From contig CAMWHW010000048.1 in assembly GCA_947174175.1 (NCBI GenBank), forward strand, positions 1-7,332: a stretch of 7,332 nucleotides of DNA, given 5' to 3'. The DNA comes from an uncultured Clostridia bacterium (GTDB lineage: Bacteria; Bacillota; Clostridia; Christensenellales; Borkfalkiaceae). This document shows, one piece after another, positions 1-6,718 of the stretch. Below the pieces are notes generated by a model. It was not told the origin of the DNA and ran no database searches. It saw only the letters and a list, made by a program, of their open reading frames with translations. The translations under genes were made by a program, and so were the position numbers. Each line of letters starts with the position of its first letter. The stretch's first letter is position 1.

Positions 1-1220
1 ATATATACGCCCTCGCCCGCCTCGTAAATTTTAAGAAGCGAATTGACCAGCGTGGTCTTTCCGCTGCCCACTTTGCCGACTACGCCCACCGTCTCACCCG
101 CGGCGATTTCCAGCGTGATATTTTTCAGCGCGGGAGTCTTGCAGTCGGGGTAGGTGAACGAAAAATTCTTAAAGCTTACCGCGCCCTTTACGTCCGTAAG
201 TACGGTTGCGTTTTCCGCCTTCTTCGGCTCCTCGGAAGCAAGGAAGGACGACACGCGTTTAAGCGAAGCCTTGGCGCGCGAACGCATGGATATTATCTGC
301 CCGAGCGCCATCATGGGCCATATCATGGTTTCGAAATATCCCAGGAAAGTTATAAGCCCGCCCGCCGACAAATCCACCGTATGTCCGAAGATATTTGCGG
401 GTTTGCCCGTAACGCCCGCGTAAACGAAATAGCCGCCCGCGCCCAGCACTATGGCGGTAATAAGCGCGATTATAAAGGCTATAATGCAGTCGAAAAAAAC
501 GGTGAGGCGCGCGTAGGACAGATTTGCGTCCCTGTTCTTTTTCACCGTTCTTGCAAAGCCGTGCAGACGGCGGCTGCCGTTTAAAAACGCCTTGATAACC
601 CTTATGCCCGTAAAGCTTTCGCGCGAGTAGTCGTACAGCTTATCGAACTCCTCCTGCCGTTGGCTCCACTTTGCCGACTGGAATTTTTCGACCAGCGCGC
701 CCCACACCGCAATCAGCACCAGGGGCACGAAAACGATAAGCGAAAGCACCCAGTCCAGGCGCACCATTTTAATGATGACGAGTATAGTTAAAAAGCTTGC
801 GTCGAACAGCATTATGGTGCCCCAGCCCAGAAATTCTTCAATGGTTTCCAGGTCGGTGGTGAACCACGCCATAACCGTGCCCACCTTGGTCTTGCCGTAG
901 TAGGAAAGGGGCAGGCGCTCGCTCTTGACGAACATCTGCCTTCTCAGCCCCGCCTCGGTCTTTTGCGACGCGGCAAAAATGGACAGACGCCACGCGACTC
1001 TGCCCGCAAACAGGACGACGGCGACGACTATCACGCCGACGATAATTTCAGTCAGCTCCGCTTTGTCGACGCCGCTTCCGCCCAAAAGGTCTACTATCCT
1101 GCCCAGATATTCGGGAATGAGCAGCTGGAACCAGTCCACCGCAACAAGCCCGACTATACCGATAAGATAGAGCCAGATATATTTAAGATAGTACTTGTTT
1201 AAATATCTTCCGAGTAACAT
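1..1220 (-). CDS. ABC transporter permease/ATP-binding protein, type-1 exporter family (3' end cut by window)
   Basis: The 406 visible codons form the N-terminal two thirds of a fused membrane/ATPase half-transporter, which would work as a homo- or heterodimer in the cytoplasmic membrane, exporting an unknown substrate with ATP. Hydrophobic segments lie at about residues 14-34, 57-77, 134-152, 157-176, 243-268 and 286-310. The coupling-helix signature ESFTGIRVIKAF is at 201-212. The nucleotide-binding domain begins near 346, with an A-loop tyrosine (Y357 in FSFTYPD) and an intact Walker A, GKVGSGKT, at 382-389. Signature motif, Walker B and H-loop lie outside the window. The ATG shares its A with the stop codon of the upstream DUF3737 gene (TAATG), and no Shine-Dalgarno precedes it, so translation is probably coupled. 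It is the last visible gene of the cysK operon; a second half-transporter could follow. Family assignment is firm; the substrate cannot be told. Confidence 0.93.
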   Translation of the reverse strand, partial: MLLGRYLNKYYLKYIWLYLIGIVGLVAVDWFQLLIPEYLGRIVDLLGGSGVDKAELTEIIVGVIVVAVVLFAGRVAWRLSIFAASQKTEAGLRRQMFVKSERLPLSYYGKTKVGTVMAWFTTDLETIEEFLGWGTIMLFDASFLTILVIIKMVRLDWVLSLIVFVPLVLIAVWGALVEKFQSAKWSQRQEEFDKLYDYSRESFTGIRVIKAFLNGSRRLHGFARTVKKNRDANLSYARLTVFFDCIIAFIIALITAIVLGAGGYFVYAGVTGKPANIFGHTVDLSAGGLITFLGYFETMIWPMMALGQIISMRSRAKASLKRVSSFLASEEPKKAENATVLTDVKGAVSFKNFSFTYPDCKTPALKNITLEIAAGETVGVVGKVGSGKTTLVNSLLKIYEAGEGVY

Positions 1221-2056
1221 TAAATAATCTTAATCACACCGTCCGACTTAGGGTCGTCGCGGATAATTTCTCCCACCGCGGGAACGGTGATGGTGCCTTT
1301 GTAGGGGTTCTTGATACTGATTACGGGCGTGGTTATTTCCGCCTCCGCTTCCGACTTTTCGAAAGCGAGATCGCACCCTTCCATCTTGCAGTTTACAAGC
1401 TTTAAACCGCGGCAGTAGCAGAAGGGCTGCGTGCCTATAATCGTGCAGTTTATAAGCGTGAGATTTTTTGAATACCACGCAAAATATTCGCCCTTAATCA
1501 CGCTGTTTTTAACCGTGATATTTTCGCCGTGCCAGAACGCGTCCTTGGTGTCGAAAGTGCAGTTTTCGAACGTAGCGTTCTTTATGTACTGAAAGGAATA
1601 CTTGCCCTTGAAATCGACTTTTTCAAACTTTATGTCGGTCGAGCGCATCATAAAATATTCGCTAACCGCCTTGCAGTTTTTCATGGTTATGCCGTTTACC
1701 GACCAGCCGAATTCGGGCGAGATTATATCGCAGTCGCAAATGGTAGCGTCCGCACACTCGCGCAGTGCCTTTATGCCGTGCATCTTGGTGCCCGTAATTT
1801 CTATGCCGTCCGAATACCACAGCGCGGCGCGGCACAGCTCGGTCATCTCGCTGTCCTTGATTTTCAGCCCGTGCACGTGCCAGAAAGGATAGCGCAGATT
1901 GCAGAAGCAATTTTCCGCCTCTATATTTTCGCACTCCTTAACCGCGCTTTCGCCGTCCGCGGGGCCGTCGAACGACACCCCTCTTATCAATAAATCTTTG
2001 CTTCCGTAAAGCGCCCTCTCCTCGTCGAGGCGCACGTTTTCAACTATCTTCTTCAT
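1220..2056 (-). CDS. DUF3737 family protein (pectate-lyase-like repeat protein)
   Basis: The 278-residue protein has no signal peptide or membrane segment and is probably cytoplasmic. I recognise the DUF3737 family by its N-terminal ERALYGSKDL, GESAVKECENI, LRYPFWH and ALWYSDGI motifs (about 13-84). The body is a run of short repeats of about 20 residues with the rhythm 'aromatic-x-x-x-x-(I/L/F)-x-(N/D)-C-x-(I/F/M)', for example KNATFENCTF, ENITVKNSVI, KNLTLINCTI and RGLKLVNCKM (159-225). That is the pattern expected of a right-handed parallel beta-helix. The family has no established biochemical function. An AAGGA sequence lies 9 bp before the ATG. It sits 26 bp after cysK and overlaps the ABC transporter start by one base, so it is the middle gene of an operon. 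Many cysteines (about 13) are spread along the repeats. Family call is confident; role unknown. Confidence 0.85.
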   Translation of the reverse strand: MKKIVENVRLDEERALYGSKDLLIRGVSFDGPADGESAVKECENIEAENCFCNLRYPFWHVHGLKIKDSEMTELCRAALWYSDGIEITGTKMHGIKALRECADATICDCDIISPEFGWSVNGITMKNCKAVSEYFMMRSTDIKFEKVDFKGKYSFQYIKNATFENCTFDTKDAFWHGENITVKNSVIKGEYFAWYSKNLTLINCTIIGTQPFCYCRGLKLVNCKMEGCDLAFEKSEAEAEITTPVISIKNPYKGTITVPAVGEIIRDDPKSDGVIKII

Positions 2057-2082
2057 CTCCGTATTTCCTTTTACCTGACTTA

Positions 2083-3018
2083 TTATGACTGACTGAACAT
2101 TGCCGTCGAAAGATATCTGTCACCCGAATCGGGGAAGAGCACGACTATCGTCTTGCCCGCATACTCCTCGCGCTGCGCCAGCTCGATTGCCGCCCGCGCA
2201 GCCGCACCCGAGGATATGCCGACCAGCACGCCCTCGCACCTGCCGATAAGCGCGCCCGTTTCCAGCGCGTCCTTATTTTCGACTTTAATCACTTCGTCGT
2301 AAACGCCCGTATCCAGATTGTCGGGAATAAACCCAGCGCCTATGCCCTGAATTGCGTGCGTGCCCGCCTTGCCGCCCGACAGCACGGGAGAGCTTGCAGG
2401 CTCCACCGCAACCACCTTAACGGAAGGCTTTTGCTCCTTTAAATACCTGCCCGTACCGCTGACCGTTCCGCCCGTGCCCACGCCCGCAACGAACGCGTCC
2501 ACCTGCCCGTCGGTATCGCGGAAAATTTCGGGCCCCGTGGTGCGGTAGTGAATAAGCGGATTTGCGGGGTTGACGAACTGTCCCGCCAGAAACGCGCCGG
2601 GTGTCGTTTCCTTCAACCTTTCCGCCTCCGCGATAGCCCCCGCCATACCCTTGCTTCCGTCGGTGAGCACAAGCTCCGCGCCGTATGCGGTCATAAGCGT
2701 TCTGCGCTCCGCGGACATAGTGTCGGGCATAACTATAATCACCTTATATCCGCGCGCCGCGGCAACCGAGGCAAGCCCTATGCCCGTGTTGCCCGAAGTC
2801 GGCTCTATAATCACCGAACCCTTCTTTAAAAGACCGCGCTCCTCCGCGTCGTCCAGCATAGCCTTTGCCACTCTGTCCTTGACCGACCCCGAGGGGTTGA
2901 ACAATTCCAGCTTGGCCAAAAGCCGCGCCTTCAACCCGAAAAGCTTTTGTATATTTTTGAGTTCCAGAAGCGGAGTATTGCCTATAAGCTGCTCCGCGGC
3001 GGTGTAAATTTTTGCCAT
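2083..3018 (-). CDS. cysK: Cysteine synthase A (O-acetylserine sulfhydrylase)
   Basis: This is a cytoplasmic PLP enzyme that makes L-cysteine from O-acetyl-L-serine and sulfide, the last step of cysteine biosynthesis. The 311-residue length is normal for CysK. The PLP lysine is K47 in NPSGSVKDR (41-49). The substrate-binding loop PTSGNTG is at 73-79, the PLP-phosphate loop GVGTGGT at 179-185, and GISSGA (267-272) carries the serine that contacts the pyridine nitrogen; PDSGDRY is at 296-302. The ATG has an AGAGG site 8 bp upstream. The gene is first in an operon with DUF3737 and an ABC transporter and has its own promoter about 40 bp upstream. The 5' leader is only about 29 nt, too short for an S-box or T-box, so any sulfur control must act at the promoter. 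No cysE serine acetyltransferase is in the window. CysM/CysO-type relatives are a less likely alternative. Confidence 0.96.
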   Translation of the reverse strand: MAKIYTAAEQLIGNTPLLELKNIQKLFGLKARLLAKLELFNPSGSVKDRVAKAMLDDAEERGLLKKGSVIIEPTSGNTGIGLASVAAARGYKVIIVMPDTMSAERRTLMTAYGAELVLTDGSKGMAGAIAEAERLKETTPGAFLAGQFVNPANPLIHYRTTGPEIFRDTDGQVDAFVAGVGTGGTVSGTGRYLKEQKPSVKVVAVEPASSPVLSGGKAGTHAIQGIGAGFIPDNLDTGVYDEVIKVENKDALETGALIGRCEGVLVGISSGAAARAAIELAQREEYAGKTIVVLFPDSGDRYLSTAMFSQS

Positions 3019-3053
3019 ACGATTAACCTCTTTTTAACGTGCGGTTGCCTTAA

Positions 3054-3081
3054 ATTATATCATTTAACGCGGATAAGTCAA
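3054..3081 (-). promoter_or_regulatory. Promoter of the cysK-DUF3737-ABC operon
   Basis: On the minus strand a -35 TTGACT (3076-3081) and a perfect -10 TATAAT (3054-3059) are separated by 16 bp. Transcription should start near 3047, about 29 nt before the cysK ATG. It diverges from the histidine-kinase promoter; the two -35 boxes are 64 bp apart, so a regulator bound between them could affect both. Strength is inferred from consensus match only. Confidence 0.8.
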
Positions 3082-3145
3082 ATAATTGCGCCCCGTACGC
3101 CCTATAATATATCGTCGCGAGTGCGTTTTATGCGCGCGCAAACTA

Positions 3146-3174
3146 TTGACATCACACAAAAAATTTTTTAAAAT
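3146..3174 (+). promoter_or_regulatory. Promoter of the hybrid histidine kinase gene
   Basis: A consensus -35 TTGACA (3146-3151), a 17-bp spacer containing an A6T6 tract, and a -10 TAAAAT (3169-3174) make a near-ideal sigma-A promoter. The expected start point is near 3181, giving a leader of about 26 nt that carries the GAGGAAG ribosome site (3195-3201) ahead of the ATG. A 10-bp perfect palindrome, TGCGCGCGCA (3131-3140), sits just upstream of the -35 box. Confidence 0.82.
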
Positions 3175-3206
3175 AGTTACGGAATATAACCGACGAGGAA
3201 GAAATT

Positions 3207-5852
3207 ATGGAACTGAGTGAAACGACGAAAAAATGGCAGAAGCTTTCCAAGCGCGTACTGCTTATCGGCGTCGCCGTGGGGCTTGCCGTATGTATAGCAA
3301 TGTTTATAGTTCTGGGCGTGTACACCAATAAAAAGAGCAAGGACACGATTAACGGCGTAGGCGAAACCTTTATGGCGGGCATAGGCAGCCAGATGGTTAT
3401 GCGCTACAACGAGGTTATAGAACAGCGCACTACCATGGTCGAAGCGCTGCACACTACCTACCGTTCGAGTGACGAGGACGTCAACGACAAACTGAAATTC
3501 GCCGCCGAAAAGAGAGGCTTCGACTACCTTGCGTTTATGGACGGAAACGGCAGCCTTGAAATGCTTTTGGGCGATACGCTGCGCCCCGACGAACCCGACC
3601 CCTTTATCAACTCGCTTAAAGAAGACAAGATTAACAAGTTCGCGGTTGCAACCAGCTACGGGGCGGACGGGCAGAAAATAGACGGCGGCATAGTCCTTAT
3701 AGGCGTGCCCACTACCGCCGAAGGAGACGACGACCACGACAAGCCGTATAAGCTTGCGGGCGGCGGTGAAAGCGTTGCGCTTATCGCCGGTATCAGAAGT
3801 TCGATTTTGGGCGATATGCTTGCCGAAACGAACACCGACGGAAGCACCGCAAAGCGCTTCGATACGCACATTATCCGCAGCAGCGGCGCGTACGTTCTGC
3901 ACCCCAACACCGACGCCGAAAGCCACCCGCAGTACGAAAATTTCTTCGAACAGATACGCGGCGGTTTCGGCATGGACGAGAGCGAAGCCGAAAGCCTTAT
4001 CCAAACGCTTGAAACCAGAATGTCCGAGCACAGAGTATTTTCGACGGTAATAAACACCTCCACTCCGCGCAGGCATATGTACTGTTCAAGTCTGGAAAAC
4101 TCCGACTGGTACCTTGTGACGGTAATGAACTATACCGACCTCGACGAAAAAGTTAACGGCTTATCCAAAGCGCTTACGGGCGTTACCGTAGGCATATGCG
4201 CGGTCATAATGGTTATTCTTATCGCCGTGTTCGTAATTTACCTTATCCTCAACAGACGTAACTTACAGCAGGTCGAACACGCCAGGGAGCAAGCGGAAGA
4301 GGCGAACAAGGCAAAGAGCGAATTCCTTTCCAATATGTCGCACGACATAAGAACGCCCATGAACGCCATAGTGGGAATGACGGCTATTGCCATTGCCAAC
4401 GAGGACAACAGACAGCAGGTTTCCGACTGCCTTAAAAAGATTTCGCTTTCCTCCCGCCACCTTCTGGGACTTATCAACGACGTACTGGATATGTCCAAGA
4501 TAGAAAGCGGCAAAATGACCCTCAATATGGAGCAGATATCACTCAGCGAAATGATAGAGGGCATTGCAACCATCATACAGCCGCAGATAAAAATCAAAAA
4601 GCAGAAGTTCGATATTTACGTCAACAACGTCATTGCGGAAAAGGTTTACTGCGACAGCGTAAGACTTAACCAGGTGCTTTTGAACCTTTTATCCAACGCG
4701 TACAAATTCACGCCCGAAGGCGGCGCCATTGACCTTTCGCTCTATCAGGAGGCGTCCCCCCTGGGCGAGCGTTATGTGCGCACCCACGTGGAAGTGCAGG
4801 ACAACGGCATAGGCATGAGCGAGGAATTCCAGAAGAAGATTTTCGATTCGTTCACGCGCGAGGACAGCGCCCGCGTAAACAAGACCGAGGGCACGGGACT
4901 GGGCATGTCTATAACCAAATACATAGTAGATTCCATGCACGGCACCATAGAGGTAAACAGCAAGCTGGGCGAGGGCACGAAGTTCCACGTCACGCTCGAT
5001 CTGGAAATTGCCGAAACCGAAGAGATTGATATGATTCTTCCCGAGTGGAAGATGCTGGTCGTGGACGACGACCAGATGCTGTGCGACACTACGGTTGCCT
5101 CCCTCTCCTCCATAGGCGTCAAGGCGGAAGCTACGCTGGACGGCGAGTCGGCAATAAAAATGGCGGTCGAAGCGCACGAGAGCGGAAACGACTACGACGT
5201 CATTTTAATGGACTGGAAGCTGCCCGGCATGGACGGCATCGAAACGGCGCGCCGCCTGCATAAAACGCTTAAAAAGAATATCCCCATCATGCTGATATCG
5301 GCTTACGACTGGGCGGAAATCGAGGACGAGGCGCGCGAAGCGGGCATAAGCGGCTTTATTGCAAAGCCCCTGTTCAAGTCCACACTGTTCTACGGACTGA
5401 GACAGTTTGCCGAAACCACCGCGGGCGAAAGCACGCAGGAAGTTGCGCCGCGCAGGAGCGCAGTCAACCTTGAAGGCAAAAATATTCTGGTTGCCGAGGA
5501 CAACGACCTCAACTGGGAAATTGCCGAACTGCTTTTGACCGAGGCGGGACTGAAAGTCGAGCACGCCGAAAACGGTCAGGTGTGCGTGGATAAACTACTT
5601 GAACACAAACCCGATTACTACGACGCCATTTTAATGGATATCCGTATGCCTGTCATGAGCGGCTTCGAAGCGACCACCGTAATAAGAGGGCTGAGAAAGG
5701 GTTACAACAAAGTTCCCATTATAGCAATGACCGCGGACGCGTTTGCCGAGGATATGCACAAGTGCCTGGAATGCGGAATGAACGCGCATATTGCCAAGCC
5801 GATTGATATCGACGTCGTCAAGGCAACGCTTGCAAAGTTTATAAAAGATTAA
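3207..5852 (+). CDS. Hybrid sensor histidine kinase with two receiver domains
   Basis: An 881-residue inner-membrane signalling protein that senses an outside cue, autophosphorylates on histidine and passes the phosphate to its own receivers. Membrane helices at about 18-40 and 324-348 enclose an extracytoplasmic sensor of about 280 residues, Cache-like in look (FDYLAFMDGNG at 105-115; SGAYVLHPNTD at 226-236), ligand unknown. A charged coiled coil (350-372) leads to HisKA with phospho-acceptor H379 in SNMSHDIRTP. HATPase_c follows: N-box NLLSNAYKFT (493-502), G1 DNGIGM (532-537), G2 GTGLGM (562-567). Receiver 1 (about 615-733) has acidic D620-D622, phospho-site D669, S698 and K720. Receiver 2 (about 758-878) has E764/D765, D811, T842 and K864. 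All catalytic residues are intact. There is no HPt, DNA-binding, GGDEF or other output domain, so a separate HPt or partner must exist elsewhere. It is monocistronic, with a GAGG site 8 bp before the ATG and a hairpin directly after the stop. Confidence 0.95.
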   Translation: MELSETTKKWQKLSKRVLLIGVAVGLAVCIAMFIVLGVYTNKKSKDTINGVGETFMAGIGSQMVMRYNEVIEQRTTMVEALHTTYRSSDEDVNDKLKFAAEKRGFDYLAFMDGNGSLEMLLGDTLRPDEPDPFINSLKEDKINKFAVATSYGADGQKIDGGIVLIGVPTTAEGDDDHDKPYKLAGGGESVALIAGIRSSILGDMLAETNTDGSTAKRFDTHIIRSSGAYVLHPNTDAESHPQYENFFEQIRGGFGMDESEAESLIQTLETRMSEHRVFSTVINTSTPRRHMYCSSLENSDWYLVTVMNYTDLDEKVNGLSKALTGVTVGICAVIMVILIAVFVIYLILNRRNLQQVEHAREQAEEANKAKSEFLSNMSHDIRTPMNAIVGMTAIAIANEDNRQQVSDCLKKISLSSRHLLGLINDVLDMSKIESGKMTLNMEQISLSEMIEGIATIIQPQIKIKKQKFDIYVNNVIAEKVYCDSVRLNQVLLNLLSNAYKFTPEGGAIDLSLYQEASPLGERYVRTHVEVQDNGIGMSEEFQKKIFDSFTREDSARVNKTEGTGLGMSITKYIVDSMHGTIEVNSKLGEGTKFHVTLDLEIAETEEIDMILPEWKMLVVDDDQMLCDTTVASLSSIGVKAEATLDGESAIKMAVEAHESGNDYDVILMDWKLPGMDGIETARRLHKTLKKNIPIMLISAYDWAEIEDEAREAGISGFIAKPLFKSTLFYGLRQFAETTAGESTQEVAPRRSAVNLEGKNILVAEDNDLNWEIAELLLTEAGLKVEHAENGQVCVDKLLEHKPDYYDAILMDIRMPVMSGFEATTVIRGLRKGYNKVPIIAMTADAFAEDMHKCLECGMNAHIAKPIDIDVVKATLAKFIKD

Positions 5853-5859
5853 AAAAAAA

Positions 5860-5883
5860 GTCCCGCGCCGTTCGGCGCGGGAC
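5860..5883. terminator. Bidirectional intrinsic terminator shared by the kinase and marR genes
   Basis: A perfect 10-bp GC-rich stem, GTCCCGCGCC/GGCGCGGGAC, closes a four-base loop. It is flanked by nine A on the left (5851-5859) and five T on the right (5884-5888), so on each strand a U-tract follows the hairpin. The A-tract begins within the kinase stop codon and the T-tract runs into the marR stop codon, so the 38 bp between the coding regions are almost entirely terminator. Confidence 0.93.
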
Positions 5884-5886
5884 TTT

Positions 5887-6327
5887 TTACTTTCCGTCGC
5901 ATATCTTCTGCAAGTTGCCCGAAATCAGATCGAGGCTCTTATTGAAAACCTCTCTCTCCTCGTCGGTTAAACCTTCGCTTGCGGCTTCAATAATGCTGTC
6001 TACTCTGCTTGCAATCGCCTTGCTTACCTCCTCGCCCTTTTCGGTTAAAAGCACGGGGCTTTTATACTTTTTAGGCGAGGCGCCCTCGCAGACGACGTAA
6101 CCCTCTCTGCTAAGGTAATCGACCGCGCGCGATATGGCTGCCTTGTCCTCGTCGCAGATAACGGTAAGCTCGCTGGCGGTCAAAGGTTTTTCCGCTCTGT
6201 GCAGATAGTAAAGGCAGGAAACGTGCGTGCCCTTCAAGCCGAAGCGCGACATCTCCTCCGCCTTTATCCTGTGGACGTTCCGCACGATTCGGTTTATTAA
6301 TATGGTGAAACGGCTGAATCTGTCCAT
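5887..6327 (-). CDS. MarR family transcriptional regulator
   Basis: A 146-residue dimeric winged-helix DNA-binding protein, normal length for MarR. The N-terminal helix (2-25) begins the dimer domain. The winged helix-turn-helix covers about 34-95: KPLTASELTVICDEDKA (47-63), recognition helix KAAISRAVDYLSREGYV (62-78), and a wing with PKKYKSPVLLTEKGEE (85-100). C-terminal helices (101-145) complete the dimer interface. I chose the ATG at 6327 because GGAGG lies 7 bp upstream. The frame stays open to a TTG at 6366, but that codon lies at or before the predicted transcription start. The promoter contains inverted repeats, so autoregulation is likely. No target is linked on the same strand downstream; the converging histidine kinase is not an obvious target. 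The ligand is unknown. Some MarR proteins control efflux pumps, but the ABC gene in this window belongs to another operon. Confidence 0.9.
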   Translation of the reverse strand: MDRFSRFTILINRIVRNVHRIKAEEMSRFGLKGTHVSCLYYLHRAEKPLTASELTVICDEDKAAISRAVDYLSREGYVVCEGASPKKYKSPVLLTEKGEEVSKAIASRVDSIIEAASEGLTDEEREVFNKSLDLISGNLQKICDGK

Positions 6328-6347
6328 AACCTTTCCTCCCGACCGTA

Positions 6348-6364
6348 TCAGTTGACTTATCAAC
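6348..6364. promoter_or_regulatory. Candidate MarR operator, proximal site
   Basis: On the plus strand this holds TCAGTTGAC (6348-6356), and within it the small inverted repeat GTTGA-CTTA-TCAAC (6351-6364). It lies at the predicted marR transcription start and in the first bases of the leader. The nonamer is repeated in inverted orientation at the -35 box (GTCAACTGA, 6395-6403), so the core promoter is bracketed by matching arms. Operator identity is inferred from symmetry and position. Confidence 0.5.
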
Positions 6365-6370
6365 AAAGTA

Positions 6371-6399
6371 ATTGTATGTTATCGCGCGCGATTTGTCAA
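6371..6399 (-). promoter_or_regulatory. marR promoter
   Basis: On the minus strand a perfect -35 TTGACA (6394-6399), a 17-bp spacer and a -10 TACAAT (6371-6376) form a strong sigma-A promoter. The spacer contains a perfect 12-bp palindrome, ATCGCGCGCGAT (6381-6392). Transcription should start near 6364, so the leader is about 37 nt and includes the GGGAGG ribosome site (6335-6340). Confidence 0.82.
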
Positions 6400-6403
6400 C
6401 TGA
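6395..6403. promoter_or_regulatory. Candidate MarR operator, distal half-site over the -35 box
   Basis: GTCAACTGA on the plus strand is the exact reverse complement of the nonamer at 6348-6356, 38 bp away, and overlaps the -35 box of marR. Protein bound here would compete with RNA polymerase. A nine-base exact inverted match across one small promoter is unlikely by chance, but binding is inferred. Confidence 0.4.
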
Positions 6404-6408
6404 AATTT

Positions 6409-6433
6409 GCGCCGCGCACGGTGTGCGCGGCGC
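6409..6433. terminator. GC-rich hairpin after the XRE gene, probable terminator
   Basis: A perfect 11-bp stem, GCGCCGCGCAC/GTGCGCGGCGC, with a three-base loop starts 12 nt after the XRE stop codon on the minus strand. The following bases (AAATTTCA) give only a weak U-tract. It sits directly upstream of the marR -35 box on the same strand and would insulate marR from XRE transcription. A role as a plain structural hairpin cannot be excluded. Confidence 0.65.
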
Positions 6434-6445
6434 ATTAAAATTATT

Positions 6446-6649
6446 TCAATAATCTGTTCTGCCAAGCAGATAATCGCTAGTTACTCCGAAAAAGTCGCAA
6501 AGTACGGCGATTGCGGAAGCCGTCGGTTCCGACTGCCCAAGTTCCCAACGGGCAATTGATGAAGAACTTAACCCCGTCAATTTAGCAAGGCTGTCTTGAC
6601 TTAACTTTTTATCTTCTCTCAGTTCCCTTATTCTGTTTGCGATAACCAT
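6446..6649 (-). CDS. Small XRE/Cro-like helix-turn-helix repressor
   Basis: A 67-residue protein made almost entirely of an HTH_3 DNA-binding fold: helix 1 ANRIRELREDK (4-14), helix 2 SQDSLAKLTG (17-26), recognition helix SSSSIARWELGQ (28-39), then PTASAIAVLCDFFGVTSDYLLG (42-63), the usual tail of this family. No ligand or peptidase domain is attached. The start is ATG 6649: a frame open to TTG 6724 would add 25 residues unlike any HTH protein and would run through the operators. No Shine-Dalgarno precedes the ATG; instead a perfect TATAAT lies six bases before it, so the mRNA is probably leaderless. It is divergent from the SLOG gene and is the obvious candidate to bind the two palindromes between them, as in phage-like or toxin/effector switch modules. 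The DNA target is inferred from position. Confidence 0.9.
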   Translation of the reverse strand: MVIANRIRELREDKKLSQDSLAKLTGLSSSSIARWELGQSEPTASAIAVLCDFFGVTSDYLLGRTDY

Positions 6650-6655
6650 AATTGA

Positions 6656-6661
6656 ATTATA
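6656..6661 (-). promoter_or_regulatory. -10 element of the XRE gene promoter (leaderless start)
   Basis: A perfect TATAAT on the minus strand ends six bases before the XRE ATG, which places the expected +1 on the A of the start codon. No good -35 hexamer exists at 16-18 bp spacing; that region holds the left palindrome (6669-6686) instead. The promoter may therefore be weak or need a bound activator. Confidence 0.5.
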
Positions 6662-6668
6662 TTGGCGA

Positions 6669-6686
6669 CAGCCCAAAAATGGGTTG
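6669..6686. promoter_or_regulatory. Candidate XRE operator O1
   Basis: CAGCCCAAAAATGGGTTG is an imperfect palindrome with arms CAGCCC and GGGTTG and a six-base A/T centre. It overlaps the first bases of the -35 box of the SLOG promoter (6684-6689) and occupies the -35 position of the XRE promoter. Together with O2 it forms a tandem pair with a 19-bp period, since GACAGCCCAA starts at 6667 and again at 6686. Confidence 0.65.
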
Positions 6687-6712
6687 ACAGCCCAATATCG
6701 GGCTGGTACAAT
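6684..6712 (+). promoter_or_regulatory. Promoter of the leader ORF and SLOG gene
   Basis: A perfect -35 TTGACA (6684-6689), a 17-bp spacer and a -10 TACAAT (6707-6712) make a strong sigma-A promoter. A six-base discriminator puts the start point at 6719, the A of an ATG. The spacer is almost wholly the O2 palindrome, so a bound repressor would block polymerase directly. Confidence 0.83.
6688..6705. promoter_or_regulatory. Candidate XRE operator O2
   Basis: CAGCCCAATATCGGGCTG has perfect six-base arms (CAGCCC/GGGCTG) and is symmetric at 16 of 18 positions. It lies between the -35 and -10 boxes of the SLOG promoter and is the better of the two sites. Assignment to the adjacent XRE protein is inferred from position and from matched spacing with O1. 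Confidence 0.7.
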
Positions 6713-6718
6713 ATAAAT

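Noticed and set aside
1529..1993. Open frame of about 154 codons on the plus strand across the DUF3737 gene
   Set aside because: It mirrors the GC-rich third positions of the DUF3737 gene, which is a clear family member with operon context; the opposite strand shows no domain.
3103..3108. TATAAT on the plus strand as a second kinase promoter
   Set aside because: No -35-like hexamer lies 16-18 bp upstream, and a near-perfect promoter already exists at 3146-3174.
3131..3140. TGCGCGCGCA palindrome upstream of the kinase promoter as an operator
   Set aside because: Short CG-alternating palindromes arise easily at this base composition and no linked regulator or second copy with matching flanks supports a binding site.
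3019..3206. Sulfur riboswitch or T-box ahead of cysK
   Set aside because: The predicted transcript leader is only about 29 nt and the 188-bp intergenic region shows no aptamer-like helices or antiterminator.
3177..4076. Open frame of about 299 codons on the minus strand inside the kinase gene
   Set aside because: It is antisense to the sensor-domain coding region, has no recognisable domain or ribosome site, and the plus-strand frame is a complete hybrid kinase.
4689..5177. Open frame of about 162 codons on the minus strand in the kinase gene
   Set aside because: It is antisense to the conserved HATPase_c and first receiver domains and has no domain of its own.
6328..6366. Longer MarR protein starting at TTG 6366
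   Set aside because: The TTG lies at or upstream of the predicted transcription start, while ATG 6327 has a GGAGG site 7 bp before it.
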